This document shows, piece by piece, positions 7,399-16,261 of a DNA stretch of 64,000 bases. The notes beneath the pieces are model-generated. The model was not told the DNA's origin. It saw nothing but the letters and a program-made list of their open reading frames with translations, and ran no database searches. The stretch comes from Luteimonas cucumeris. GTDB taxonomy: Bacteria; Pseudomonadota; Gammaproteobacteria; Xanthomonadales; Xanthomonadaceae. Numbering within the stretch: position 1 is the stretch's first letter; the number at the start of each line of letters is the position of its first letter. The position numbers and the translations under genes are program-made. The stretch is taken from NCBI RefSeq assembly GCF_007830035.1, contig NZ_VLKN01000002.1, positions 513,906-577,905 on the forward strand. Reading direction: 5' to 3'.

Positions 7399-8838
7399 AT
7401 GATCAACAACAACGTCTCTTCCGCCTCTCCCGTCGCCTCCACCGTGGCGACGGCTTCCACGCCGCAAACCGCCCAGGCTCCGGAAGGCGGATCGGCTTCG
7501 GCCACCACGCTGGTGGGTGAGCCAACTCCGGCCGAAGCCAAGGCAATCGCCGCTGATGCCTACGTCTATGGCGTGCCACTGGTCGACCAGTACAAGACAA
7601 TGCATGCCTTCTCGATCGACAAGACCAACCCGCAGTACCAGGGGCCCTTCAACTCCATCCTCAATATCGCGCGCGTTTTCACGCCAGTCGATACCGCTTT
7701 CGTCACACCCAACTCCGACACCCCCTACTCGTTCGCCGGGCTTGATCTGCGCGCCGAGCCGGTAGTCATGACCATTCCCGAGATGGAGAAGGATCGCTAC
7801 TTTGTCTTCCAGTTGCTGGATCTTTATACGTTCAACTTCGATTACATGGGTAGCCGTACCACCGGCAATGGTGGCGGCACCTACGTGATCGCAGGACCGA
7901 AATGGCAGGGCGAGATTCCAGAAGGGATCGACAAGGTCATCCGTTCTGAAACGGATCTGGTGACCGTCGTCGGCCGCACCCAACTGTTCAATCCAGCTGA
8001 TCTGGACAACGTCAAGAAGATCCAGGACGGCTACAAAGTGCAATCGTTGTCGGCGTTTCTGGGCACGCCGCCACCAGCCGCCGCCCCCGAGGTGGCTTGG
8101 ATCAAGCCACTGCCGCCCGGCGATGACCGTACGCCTGAATTCTTCGACCAGCTTGCATTCCTGCTGCAGTTTGCGCAGCCGCCGCATCCGAGCGAGACCG
8201 GGTTGCGCGAGCAGTTCGCCAGGATCGGCATCGTGCCGGGTCAACCATTCGATGCAAGCAAACTGCCACCAGAACTTCAGTCCGCGCTGAACGAAGGCAT
8301 GGCCGAAGGCCAGAAGTGGATCGACGCCAAGCGCGCCTCGCTCGGCGGCAAGACCGACATGCTGTTCGGCAACCGCGAATTCCTGAAGAACGATTACGTC
8401 GCCCGCGCCACCGGCACCCAGGTCGGCATCGGCGCCAATTCGCGCGAGGAAGCGATGTACCCGATCCTCGACAAGGACGCTGACGGCCAGCCGCTGGACG
8501 GCAGCAAAGGCAAGTACACGCTGAGCTTCGCACAGGGACAATTGCCGCCGGTGAACGCGTTCTGGTCAGTCACGATGTACAACCTGCCGCAGCAGTTGCT
8601 GGTGAAGAACCCGATCGACCGCTACCTGATCAACTCGCCGATGCTGCCGGGTCTGAAGAAGGATGCGGACGGCGGACTGACGATCTACGTCCAGTCCGAA
8701 TCGCCGGGCAGGGACATGGAATCGAACTGGCTGCCGGCACCGAACGGCCCGTTCGTGATGTTCCTGCGCTACTACTGGCCGAAGCAGGAACTGCTCGATG
8801 ATCAGTGGAAGACACCTGCGGTGATCAAGGCGTCCTGA
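7399..8838 (+). CDS. DUF1254/DUF1214 protein without signal peptide
   Basis: A 479-residue paralogue of the preceding gene, with the same landmarks (AYVYGVPLVDQYKTMH, TPNSDTPYSFAGLDLRAEP, LPPVNAFWSVTMYN, ESNWLPAPNGPF). The ATG at 7399 has a GGAG site 8 nt upstream. The first 50 residues are Ser/Ala/Thr-rich with no hydrophobic core, so unlike its neighbour it carries no recognisable export signal. Either the two act in different compartments, or the second copy has lost its signal after duplication. Both proteins are the same length and similar throughout, which indicates tandem duplication rather than domain loss. Confidence 0.88.
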   Translation: MINNNVSSASPVASTVATASTPQTAQAPEGGSASATTLVGEPTPAEAKAIAADAYVYGVPLVDQYKTMHAFSIDKTNPQYQGPFNSILNIARVFTPVDTAFVTPNSDTPYSFAGLDLRAEPVVMTIPEMEKDRYFVFQLLDLYTFNFDYMGSRTTGNGGGTYVIAGPKWQGEIPEGIDKVIRSETDLVTVVGRTQLFNPADLDNVKKIQDGYKVQSLSAFLGTPPPAAAPEVAWIKPLPPGDDRTPEFFDQLAFLLQFAQPPHPSETGLREQFARIGIVPGQPFDASKLPPELQSALNEGMAEGQKWIDAKRASLGGKTDMLFGNREFLKNDYVARATGTQVGIGANSREEAMYPILDKDADGQPLDGSKGKYTLSFAQGQLPPVNAFWSVTMYNLPQQLLVKNPIDRYLINSPMLPGLKKDADGGLTIYVQSESPGRDMESNWLPAPNGPFVMFLRYYWPKQELLDDQWKTPAVIKAS

Positions 8839-8934
8839 TCCAGCGGAGGACTTGTGTCGGTCACCGTCCATGATGCTGGCAGTCGTTCGATGCTGATCCT
8901 CGACACCGCCAGCCATGACAGCCTCGCACGGGCA

Positions 8935-9285
8935 AGTGATCGCTGGGTCCGACGTCGTGCTGATCCACAAGACCGCGGACAAAAGTGGACGATGGGCGTG
9001 CTGACCAACCCACGTCTGGTTGGCGACCGGTGACGAGGACCGCGATGACGTCAGCCTTACAAATCTCCAGCCATTCTTCACCCGCAACATGCGGACGGTT
9101 GGTCGACCTCGTTGCTTCCGAGACCTCTTATAACCGGATGGCCAGTTCCGGCAACCAATGGGCGGTGTTGTGGGACGCTACGGTCTCGAAGGTGGTGCGC
9201 GTCGGCCACATGCCGGTGAGTTTCGGTCTGGGCGGTTTCTACAATCTCGAGCGCCCGTAGTTCACCAATCGCTGGTGGCGCGGTT
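8935..9285 (+). pseudogene. Decayed outer-membrane transporter-like gene
   Basis: Three frames hold consecutive pieces that read as one protein. Around 8989 there is KWTMGVLTNPRLVGDR then stop; from about 9021 WLATGDEDRDDVSLTNLQPF; near 9098 GWSTSLLPRPLITG; and from about 9139 SSGNQWAVLWDATVSKVVRV followed by a glycine-rich FYNLERP ending at 9260. The order and spacing match the C-terminal part of the transporter/neuromedin-U-like outer membrane proteins that often accompany DUF1254 genes. At least two frameshifts and the absence of any N-terminal part show that it is dead. It lies about 100 bp after the second DUF1254 gene. The family name is from memory and should be tested by search. Confidence 0.5.
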
Positions 9286-9315
9286 CTCGATTACGCTGGT
9301 TTTCCCGGAATGACA

Positions 9316-10545
9316 ATGCCTCGTTCGAAGAAGAGATCGCCCCTGGATCGCTGCCTGTCGCTGGCGTTGGTCTCGTTGCTGCTTGGCGTCGGCGGCAACG
9401 TCCTGGCGCAGGAGCAGGCGGCCGCGCCGCCGACAGAACAGGAAGTCGGCGCAGCCGGACAAAGCGCGCACACGAGCCTGTTCCGCGATCCGCAGGACGG
9501 CAAGTTCGACATGTCCAACTGGCTGCTGCATCACCGCGGCTTCCTGCCGGTGCCGATCATCATCACCGATCCGGCGCTGGGCTTCGGCGGCGGCGTCATG
9601 CTCGCCTTCTTCCACCGGCCCAAGGGCAGCTCGCCGACACGCACCGGTCCGGATGGAAAGCAGGAAATGATCACGCCGAACATCTTCGGCGTCGGCGGCA
9701 TGAAGACCGAGTACGGCAGCAAGGGCTACGGCGCTGGCGCGATGATGCATTTCGACGAGGACCGCTGGCGCTACACGGGCGGTATCGCCGATGCCGACCT
9801 CAACCTCGACTTCTATACCAGCGGCCGCTTCTTTCCGGTGCAGAGCGTGGCGGTCAACCTGCAAAGCAAGGTCTCGTTCCAGCGGGTGTCGCGCCGGATC
9901 GGCGAGCAGGACATGTTCCTGTCGCTCGCCTGGATCTACATGGACATCGACCCACGCCTGGAAGTACTGGAAGACCGCAAGCATTTCACCGACCTGGATT
10001 TCGAGCAGGTCAGTTCGGGCCTCGGCCTGGGATTCGAATACGACACTCGCGACAACCCGTTCACGCCGTCACTGGGTTACTTCGGCAAGGTCGAGGGCAA
10101 CTTCTACCTGCCGGCGATCGGCAGCGATGTAAAGTTCCAGAGCTATCGCGGCCATGGCTACGGTTATTGGCCACTGGGCACGAAGCTGGTGCTCGGCGGC
10201 CGCGTCGACATGCGCGCCGTCGAAGGCGACGTACCGTTCTATCGCCTGCCCTACATCGACCTGCGCGGCGTGCCTTCGGCGCGTTACCAGGACAGCCACA
10301 CCGGCGTGCTGGAAACGGAACTGCGTTGGAACATGACCCCGCGCTGGGCCACGATCGGCTTCATCGGCGCCGGCCGTGCCTGGGGCGAGCGCGCCAGCTT
10401 CGACGACGCCTCCACGGCGGTCAGCAAGGGACTGGGCCTGCGTTACCTGATCGCCAGGCAGATGGGGCTGTATGTCGGTGCCGACTACGCATGGGGACCG
10501 GAGGACCAGACCGTCATCATCCAGGTCGGCAGCGCCTGGCGATGA
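9316..10545 (+). CDS. BamA/TamA-type (Omp85) outer membrane barrel protein
   Basis: About 409 residues with a signal peptide (basic start, CLSLALVSLLLGVGGNVLAQ, cleavage after the AQ pair). The mature part reads as an Omp85 surface-antigen barrel: ITDPALGFGGGVMLAFFHRP, then alternating strands, GLGFEYDTRDNPFTPSLGYF, and RYLIARQMGLYVGADYAWGP close to the end. The D-T-R-D-N-P-F-x-P motif is typical of the Omp85 barrel. No POTRA repeats are visible, so this is a barrel-only member and not BamA itself. The last residues are SAWR rather than the usual terminal Phe. Starts at 9310 and 9316 are both possible; the ribosome site fits 9316 better. Confidence 0.8.
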   Translation: MPRSKKRSPLDRCLSLALVSLLLGVGGNVLAQEQAAAPPTEQEVGAAGQSAHTSLFRDPQDGKFDMSNWLLHHRGFLPVPIIITDPALGFGGGVMLAFFHRPKGSSPTRTGPDGKQEMITPNIFGVGGMKTEYGSKGYGAGAMMHFDEDRWRYTGGIADADLNLDFYTSGRFFPVQSVAVNLQSKVSFQRVSRRIGEQDMFLSLAWIYMDIDPRLEVLEDRKHFTDLDFEQVSSGLGLGFEYDTRDNPFTPSLGYFGKVEGNFYLPAIGSDVKFQSYRGHGYGYWPLGTKLVLGGRVDMRAVEGDVPFYRLPYIDLRGVPSARYQDSHTGVLETELRWNMTPRWATIGFIGAGRAWGERASFDDASTAVSKGLGLRYLIARQMGLYVGADYAWGPEDQTVIIQVGSAWR

Positions 10546-10682
10546 GCGCGAGATGACGGCCGTGGCGCTGCGGCATCTGCCGGGCTGCGCCGATCACCGG
10601 CACTCGACTATTGTTTGCCGCTGACCGCAAGATGCGGCCATCGACGGCCGCTGACCTGGCTGTCGGACCGGGGAGTCCGCGA

Positions 10683-11834
10683 ATGATCAACGACAGCTTT
10701 TCCCTGATGCGCGGCGGACTGGTCTACCACGCGCTGCATTCGCTGGGAGCGATCGGACCGGGGCGGCGCACCACGTCATGGGTGGCCCTGTTGCTGACCG
10801 CCGCCGCAATGCTGCCGATCATGATCGCCACGGCACTGGATGGCACCTTGTACGGGGACGCGGTAGTGATGCCGCTGCTCGGCGACTATGCCGTCCTGGC
10901 CCGGTTCCTGATCGCGGTGCCGCTGCTGATCCTCGCCGCGCCGCGCGCGGACAGCCTGCTGCGCGAATCGATCGCGCATTTCCCGCGCTCGGGGCTGGTG
11001 AGCGCGAACAACCGCGACCGCTTCGAGCATGCCATCGACCGGATCGTGCAACTGCGCGACTCCAAGCTCCCGGAAACGCTGTGCCTGCTGCTCGCGCTGC
11101 TGCCGCTGACCTTCGAACAACCGTCCTTCGGGGTGATGCAGGGAATCAGCGACTGGCGCCAGACGGGCTTCGCCGGCATCTGGATGAATGTCGTCGCGGT
11201 GCCGATCTTCCGCTTCATCGGGCTGATCTGGCTGTGGCGGCTGGGTCTGTGGTGCTACCTGCTGTGGCGCCTGTCGCGGATCGAACTCGACCTGCATCCC
11301 GCGCATCCGGACGGTGCCGCGGGGCTGGGCTTCCTGGCCATCGCCCAGTACCGCTTCCTGGTGCTCCCGTTCGCCGGCAGCGTGCTGCTGGCAGGCAGCG
11401 TGATCGACCATATCCTCTACCTCGGCGCGACCCTGCAGAGCCTCAAGCTGCTGCTGCTCAGCTACGCGATCGGCGCGACCCTGGTATCGATCGCGCCGCT
11501 GTTCCTGATGTGTCCGAAACTGCTGGTGCTCAAACGCAGGAGCATCCTGGAGTACAGCGTGCTGGGGCACCTGGGCGTGCATGCCTTCGACCGGCACTGG
11601 CTGGGAACCGGCACCAGCACTGACGGAACCTCGCTGCTGGAATCCGCCCAACCTTCCGCCCTGGCCGATTTCGGGGCCGTCTTCAATACCGTGCGGGGCA
11701 TGTCGGTCGTACCGATGACACGCTACAACCTGCTGTGGATCATGCTCGCGGTGCTGCTGCCGTTGGTGCCGGTGCTGTTCGTCGCGGTGCCGATCAACGA
11801 GATCCTGCAGAAGCTCGGCGCGATCCTCGCCTGA
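10683..11834 (+). CDS. Integral membrane protein of unknown function
   Basis: A 383-residue protein from the ATG at 10683 with about six membrane helices, for example WVALLLTAAAMLPIMIA, YAVLARFLIAVPLLILAA, FRFIGLIWLWRLGLWCYLLW, FLVLPFAGSVLLAGSVI, LLLSYAIGATLVSIAPLFL and LLWIMLAVLLPLVPVLFVAV. Soluble loops include LVSANNRDRFEHAIDRIVQL, which could be a short amphipathic helix. I recognise no enzymatic motif and no transporter signature. It is 150 bp upstream of the kinase gene on the same strand, with no strong terminator between, so a shared transcript is possible. Confidence 0.65.
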   Translation: MINDSFSLMRGGLVYHALHSLGAIGPGRRTTSWVALLLTAAAMLPIMIATALDGTLYGDAVVMPLLGDYAVLARFLIAVPLLILAAPRADSLLRESIAHFPRSGLVSANNRDRFEHAIDRIVQLRDSKLPETLCLLLALLPLTFEQPSFGVMQGISDWRQTGFAGIWMNVVAVPIFRFIGLIWLWRLGLWCYLLWRLSRIELDLHPAHPDGAAGLGFLAIAQYRFLVLPFAGSVLLAGSVIDHILYLGATLQSLKLLLLSYAIGATLVSIAPLFLMCPKLLVLKRRSILEYSVLGHLGVHAFDRHWLGTGTSTDGTSLLESAQPSALADFGAVFNTVRGMSVVPMTRYNLLWIMLAVLLPLVPVLFVAVPINEILQKLGAILA

Positions 11835-11984
11835 CCGTTGCCGCCGGCCGTACCTGGGCGCATGGCATGGCCATGGGACCGCCTGCGCAATGCATCCGGC
11901 ATCAATCGCGCATGCGGCCTGCGCAGGGTCGCTTAATTCCCCGCCGGTTCCGGCGTATTCTGCGAATGGAATCCGGGGGGAACC

Positions 11985-14018
11985 ATGTCCAGCGACCGGC
12001 CTGGCCAGGCCAACGAACATGCCGAGCAGTTGCCGGAGATCGCCGGCTACACGGTGCTGCGCGCGATCGGCCATGGCGGCATGTCGACCGTGTACCTGGC
12101 CGAACAGGCATCGCTGGGCCGCGAGGTCGCGGTCAAGGTGATGCTGCCGGAGGCGCTGGCCGACGAGGTCAGCCGCCGCCGCTTCGAAAACGAGGTCCGC
12201 ACGATCGCGCGGCTGGAGCATCCGCATATCGTCGGTATCTTCGAGGTCGGTCGCAGCCGCGACGGCCTGCCCTACTACGCGATGCCGTACCTGGCGCGCG
12301 GCCACCTGGGCCAGCTTGACCTGACCGGCGACGAGGCGCGCATCGGCGTGATCCTGCGCGCGCTGCTGTCGGCGCTGGACTACGCGCACGCGCGCGGCGT
12401 GATCCATCGCGACGTCAAGGCCGAGAACGTGCTGTTCGACGAGGCCAACCGGCCGCTGCTGGCCGATTTCGGCATCGCCCTGCGCCATGGCTACAGTCCG
12501 CGCGTGACCATGGCCGGGCTGGCCGTCGGCAGCACCGCCTACATGGCACCGGAACAGGCGCGCGGCGAGAACGTCGACCACCGCGCCGACCTGTACAGCC
12601 TCGGCGTGCTCGCCTACGAGATGCTGGCCGGACGCCTGCCCTACATCGCCGACGATGCGCTGGCGATGGCGATGCACCACGTGCAGGACCCGATCCCGCG
12701 GCTGCCGCGCGACAAGCGCCACTGGCAGCGCCTGATCGACAAGGCCATGGCCAAGTCGCCCGGCCAGCGCTACCGCAACGCGCAGCAGATGCTGGAGGCG
12801 CTGCAACGCATCGAACGGCGACGCCAGTCGGCAGGCTTCGCGCTGGTCCGCCGCATCGGCGACGGCGCCGCGCGCATCCGGCACTGGCCGCGCGGCGTGT
12901 GGATCGCCGCCGGACTGGCCGCCGCGGCGCTGGCCGGCGTCGGGCTGCGCCACTTCGACAGCGACGGCAATGCGCCGCAATCGTCGACGGAACAGACGCT
13001 CTCGACTTCGCCCGCGACCGTCGTCACTCCCGTCCATCCCGATCCGACCAGCGCGATGCTGCGGCCGCCACCGGAATCGGCGGCGGAGCCGTGGATGCTC
13101 GCGGCCGAACAGCAGATCCGTGCGCAGAACCTGACCGCTCCGCAGGACGGCAATGCCTACGACAGCCTGCGCTCCGCCTGGCGCACCGACCCGGCGCATG
13201 CGCGTCTGCCGGCAACGACCGATGCGCTGATCGACGCCATGGCCGCACAGATCCAGCAGCGGATGAAGAACGGCGAGATCGATCGCGCGCGCGACTACAT
13301 CGAGCGTTCCGACCAGCTCGCGACGTTGATCCGCCGCACCGACTCGCCGGCGCTGCGGCGCATGCGCGACACCGTCGCGCAACGCCTCGACGCGCAGATC
13401 GACGCCGCGGCGAAGCGCCACGACCGCGACGCCGCCATCGCCGTCGCGGCACTGGCCGGACAGGTCATGGACGAGACCGCCGCCGCGGCGCTGATGCAAC
13501 GCGCGCGCGCCGTCGGGCAAGGCAGGCAGGAAATACTGGCCGACGGCGCCGGACTGGTGCCGATGCGCAGCGGCGGACGCATCATCGGCGTCGGCCGGCA
13601 CAAGGTGTCGCGCAGCGATTACGCGCGCTTCGCCGCAGCCAGCAAACGGCCGCCGACGCTGTGCCGCGAACGCGCCTCGCTGCTGCGCCTGCTGGCGCCG
13701 CGCGACTGGAAGACGCCCGGTTTCGCGCAGGACGACAGCCAGCCGGTGGTCTGCGTGTCCTGGAACGATGCCGACGCCTACCTGCGCTGGCTCGGCCAGC
13801 GCAGCGGCCACCGCTATCGCCTGCCCACCGCGGCGGAAGCCAGGCAGTTCGCAACCGGCGGCGACCGTCCAGTCGCCGAATGGCTGGCCGACTGCAGCGA
13901 CGGCTGTCGCCAGCGACTGGCGAATGGCCGCAGCTGGCGCGGCGCTTCGGGCATGCGGCCGCTGGATCCGGGCCGCGGCTTCGACGATGTCGGCTTCCGC
14001 GTGGTGCGCGAACCCTGA
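11985..14018 (+). CDS. Membrane Ser/Thr protein kinase fused to degenerate FGE-like domain
   Basis: A 677-residue protein. Residues 20-275 form a Hanks-type kinase: glycine loop GHGGMS (29-34), VAVK with Lys51, HRDVKAEN (141-148, catalytic Asp143), DFG (161-163) and APE. A single transmembrane helix lies at about 305-321, followed by a Thr/Pro-rich linker and a helical region (about 350-510). The C-terminal 150 residues resemble an FGE-sulfatase fold (CVSWNDADAYLRWLGQRSG, YRLPTAAEARQF, final VGFRVV). The catalytic GGSxxC...C segment is absent, so this domain should bind rather than oxidise. The topology puts the kinase inside and the FGE-like part in the periplasm, which suggests a sensor. 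A GGGGGGA site precedes the ATG. Confidence 0.88.
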   Translation: MSSDRPGQANEHAEQLPEIAGYTVLRAIGHGGMSTVYLAEQASLGREVAVKVMLPEALADEVSRRRFENEVRTIARLEHPHIVGIFEVGRSRDGLPYYAMPYLARGHLGQLDLTGDEARIGVILRALLSALDYAHARGVIHRDVKAENVLFDEANRPLLADFGIALRHGYSPRVTMAGLAVGSTAYMAPEQARGENVDHRADLYSLGVLAYEMLAGRLPYIADDALAMAMHHVQDPIPRLPRDKRHWQRLIDKAMAKSPGQRYRNAQQMLEALQRIERRRQSAGFALVRRIGDGAARIRHWPRGVWIAAGLAAAALAGVGLRHFDSDGNAPQSSTEQTLSTSPATVVTPVHPDPTSAMLRPPPESAAEPWMLAAEQQIRAQNLTAPQDGNAYDSLRSAWRTDPAHARLPATTDALIDAMAAQIQQRMKNGEIDRARDYIERSDQLATLIRRTDSPALRRMRDTVAQRLDAQIDAAAKRHDRDAAIAVAALAGQVMDETAAAALMQRARAVGQGRQEILADGAGLVPMRSGGRIIGVGRHKVSRSDYARFAAASKRPPTLCRERASLLRLLAPRDWKTPGFAQDDSQPVVCVSWNDADAYLRWLGQRSGHRYRLPTAAEARQFATGGDRPVAEWLADCSDGCRQRLANGRSWRGASGMRPLDPGRGFDDVGFRVVREP

Positions 14019-14068
14019 GCGATGAGAACGCGGCGCGGACCGGTCGACGGCTCGCCTACAATGCACGC

Positions 14069-14743
14069 ATGTCGACATCCGCCACGCCGGGCAAGCGCCT
14101 GCAAAGACATTTCCTGACCGGACTGCTGACGCTGCTGCCGATCTGGCTGACCTGGGTGGTGGTGAAGTTCGTGTTCGTGCTGCTCAGCGACCTGAGCAAG
14201 CCCTGGGTGCAACCACTGTCGCAACGCATCGCCGACGTGAACCCGGCGATGCTCGGCTGGTTCGACGATCCCTGGGTGCAGACTGCCATCGCGCTGCTGG
14301 CGACGCTGCTGGTGATCCTCCTCGCCGGATGGCTGGCACGGCGCGTGGTCGGGCAGCAACTGCTGCGCTGGTTCGAATCGCTGGTCGCGCGCGTGCCGCT
14401 GGCCAGCACGATCTACGGCAGCGCGCGCAAGCTGCTCGACATCCTGCAGACCAAGCCCGACGGCGTGCAACGCGTGGTGCTGATCGACTTCCCGCATCCG
14501 CAGATGAAATCGGTCGGCTTCGTCACCCGCCTGCTGCGCGAGGAAGGCACCGGTCGCGAACTGGCCGCCGTGTACGTGCCGACCACGCCCAACCCGACTT
14601 CCGGCTATCTCGAAGTGGTGCCGGTGGAACAGATGACGCCGACCGACTGGACCGTCGACCAGGCGATGAGCTTCATCATCTCCGGCGGCGCGGTGTCGCC
14701 GGATTCGATCCCGTTCGCCGCACCGGCCGCGCGGCAGCCGTGA
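14069..14743 (+). CDS. DUF502 family membrane protein
   Basis: A 224-residue protein with two membrane segments (HFLTGLLTLLPIWLTWVVVK and VQTAIALLATLLVILLAGWL). The soluble part matches DUF502 landmarks: VPLASTIYGSARKLLDIL, VVLIDFPHPQMKSVGFVT, VYVPTTPNPTSGYLEVVP and MSFIISGGAVSPDSI. The family function is unknown. The start ATG at 14069 sits 50 bp after the kinase stop. Its TGA overlaps the GTG start of the next gene, so translation of the two is likely coupled. Confidence 0.88.
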   Translation: MSTSATPGKRLQRHFLTGLLTLLPIWLTWVVVKFVFVLLSDLSKPWVQPLSQRIADVNPAMLGWFDDPWVQTAIALLATLLVILLAGWLARRVVGQQLLRWFESLVARVPLASTIYGSARKLLDILQTKPDGVQRVVLIDFPHPQMKSVGFVTRLLREEGTGRELAAVYVPTTPNPTSGYLEVVPVEQMTPTDWTVDQAMSFIISGGAVSPDSIPFAAPAARQP

Positions 14744-15510
14744 GCCTGCGTCCGCTCGAGGACCGCGCGACCCGCCTGTTCCTGCTGCTGGCTGCGCTGT
14801 TCTGCGTCAACGTGGTGCTGGCCGAATTCATCGGCGTCAAGATCTTCGCGCTGGAGGACACGCTCGGCCTGCAGCCGTTCGACTGGAACCTGTTCGGCCA
14901 GACCGGCTCGCTGAACTTCACCGCCGGCACGCTGCTGTGGCCGATCGTGTTCATCATGACCGACACGATCAACGAGTATTACGGCGGCCGCGGCGTGCGC
15001 TTCATCAGCTGGCTGGCGGCGGCGCTGATCGTCTACGGTTTCGCGTTCGCGTTCATCGCGATCCACCTGGCGCCGGCGCCGTGGTGGGTGGGCGTGGCCA
15101 AGGACCAGGGCGTGCCGGATTACCAGGCGGCGTTCGCCGCGGTGTTCGGCCAGGGCCTGTGGACGATCTGGGGCTCGCTGATCGCCTTCATCATCGGGCA
15201 GCTGGTCGACGTTGCCGTGTTCCACCGCATCCGTCGCGCCACCGGCGAGCGCCACGCATGGCTGCGCGCCACCGGCTCGACCGCGGTGTCGCAACTGATC
15301 GACAGCTACGTGGTGCTGTACATCGCCTTCGTTATCGGCCCGCAGCATTGGCCGACCTCGTTGTTTCTGGCAGTCGGTACGCTGAACTACGTGTACAAGA
15401 TGCTGGCGGCGATCGCACTGATCCCATTGCTGTACCTGGCACGTGCGCTGATCCATCGCTACCTGGGCGCCACGCGCGCCGCGGAACTGCGGGCGCTGGC
15501 AGCGTCGTAG
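14740..15510 (+). CDS. yhhQ: Queuosine precursor transporter, YhhQ/VUT family
   Basis: A 256-residue membrane protein of the VUT_1 family, which imports queuosine precursors such as preQ0 and preQ1 in Gammaproteobacteria. Hallmarks are FCVNVVLAEFIGVKIF near the N-terminus, VFIMTDTINEYYGG, IAFIIGQLVDVAVFHRIRR and STAVSQLIDSYVVLYIAF. Six or so helices are visible. The GTG start overlaps the DUF502 stop by 4 nt (GTGA). The queuosine enzymes Tgt and QueA are encoded about 38 kb away in this same window, so the substrate assignment is coherent. Confidence 0.85.
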   Translation: MSLRPLEDRATRLFLLLAALFCVNVVLAEFIGVKIFALEDTLGLQPFDWNLFGQTGSLNFTAGTLLWPIVFIMTDTINEYYGGRGVRFISWLAAALIVYGFAFAFIAIHLAPAPWWVGVAKDQGVPDYQAAFAAVFGQGLWTIWGSLIAFIIGQLVDVAVFHRIRRATGERHAWLRATGSTAVSQLIDSYVVLYIAFVIGPQHWPTSLFLAVGTLNYVYKMLAAIALIPLLYLARALIHRYLGATRAAELRALAAS

Positions 15511-15520
15511 CCCTGCGCGC

Positions 15521-16261
15521 TCAGGCGCGCGCGACCACTCCCAATGCATGGCGCAGCGCTTGGCGGTACTGGCGTCCGGAAGCGATGCGCAATCCGCTGC
15601 GCAGGCGCAGCAGGTACTGACCGGCGCCATGCGGCTCGACCTGGTCGACCAGGTCTATACGCACGATGCGCGAGCGGTGGATGCGCAGGAACAGGCGCGG
15701 GTCCAGCCGCGCCTCGATGCCAGCCATGGTCTCGCGCAGCAGCAGGCCGCGGCCGCCGACCCGCAGTTCCACATAGTTGCCCTGTGCCAGTACGCATTCC
15801 ACGTCACGTACCCGCACCATGCGCAGGCGCGCACCGTCCAGCACCGCCAACCGTTCGGGATAACCCGCTTCGACCGTGCTCGCCGCGATGCGCGCCGCGA
15901 ACTGCGAACGCACCCGCGCCACCGATTCGCGAAGGCGGTCCGGCGCCACCGGCTTGAGCAGGTAGTCGATCGCGTGAGCATCGAACGCGTGCAGCGCGTG
16001 CTCGGCATGCGCCGTGACGAATACGATCTGCGGCCGCGGCGCGACGATGCGTTCCAGCACCGCGAAGCCGTCGACCTGCGGCATGCGCACGTCGAGGAAG
16101 ACCACGTCCGCGGCGAGTGTGCCGAGCGCGTCGACAGCGGACTGGCCATCGGCGAACACGCCGACTACTTCGACCCTGTCTTCCTGTGCGAGCAGCCGGC
16201 CCAGCCGCGCGCGCGCCAGCGGCTCGTCGTCGACGATCACCGCACGCAACGCGACGCTCAT
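15521..16261 (-). CDS. LytTR-type response regulator
   Basis: A 246-residue LytR/AlgR family regulator. The receiver domain has the acidic pair DDE (11-13), the phosphoacceptor Asp57 in VVFLDVRMP, and the conserved Lys in YLLKPVAP. The C-terminal half is a LytTR DNA-binding domain (VECVLAQGNYVELRV, RIHRSRIVRIDLV, LLRLRSGLRIASGRQYR). Its start overlaps the histidine kinase stop by 4 nt (ATGA), so the two form a translationally coupled pair. Confidence 0.92.
   Translation of the reverse strand: MSVALRAVIVDDEPLARARLGRLLAQEDRVEVVGVFADGQSAVDALGTLAADVVFLDVRMPQVDGFAVLERIVAPRPQIVFVTAHAEHALHAFDAHAIDYLLKPVAPDRLRESVARVRSQFAARIAASTVEAGYPERLAVLDGARLRMVRVRDVECVLAQGNYVELRVGGRGLLLRETMAGIEARLDPRLFLRIHRSRIVRIDLVDQVEPHGAGQYLLRLRSGLRIASGRQYRQALRHALGVVARA

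Noticed and set aside
11985-14018. Type VI secretion kinase PpkA
   Set aside because: No secretion-system genes flank it, so the kinase-FGE architecture alone does not justify the name.
10776-14078. A very long open frame on the minus strand opposite the kinase and membrane protein genes
   Set aside because: It is the antisense shadow of high-GC genes. It lacks any recognisable domain, is Arg/Gln/His-rich and has no ribosome site, while the plus-strand genes have clear motifs.
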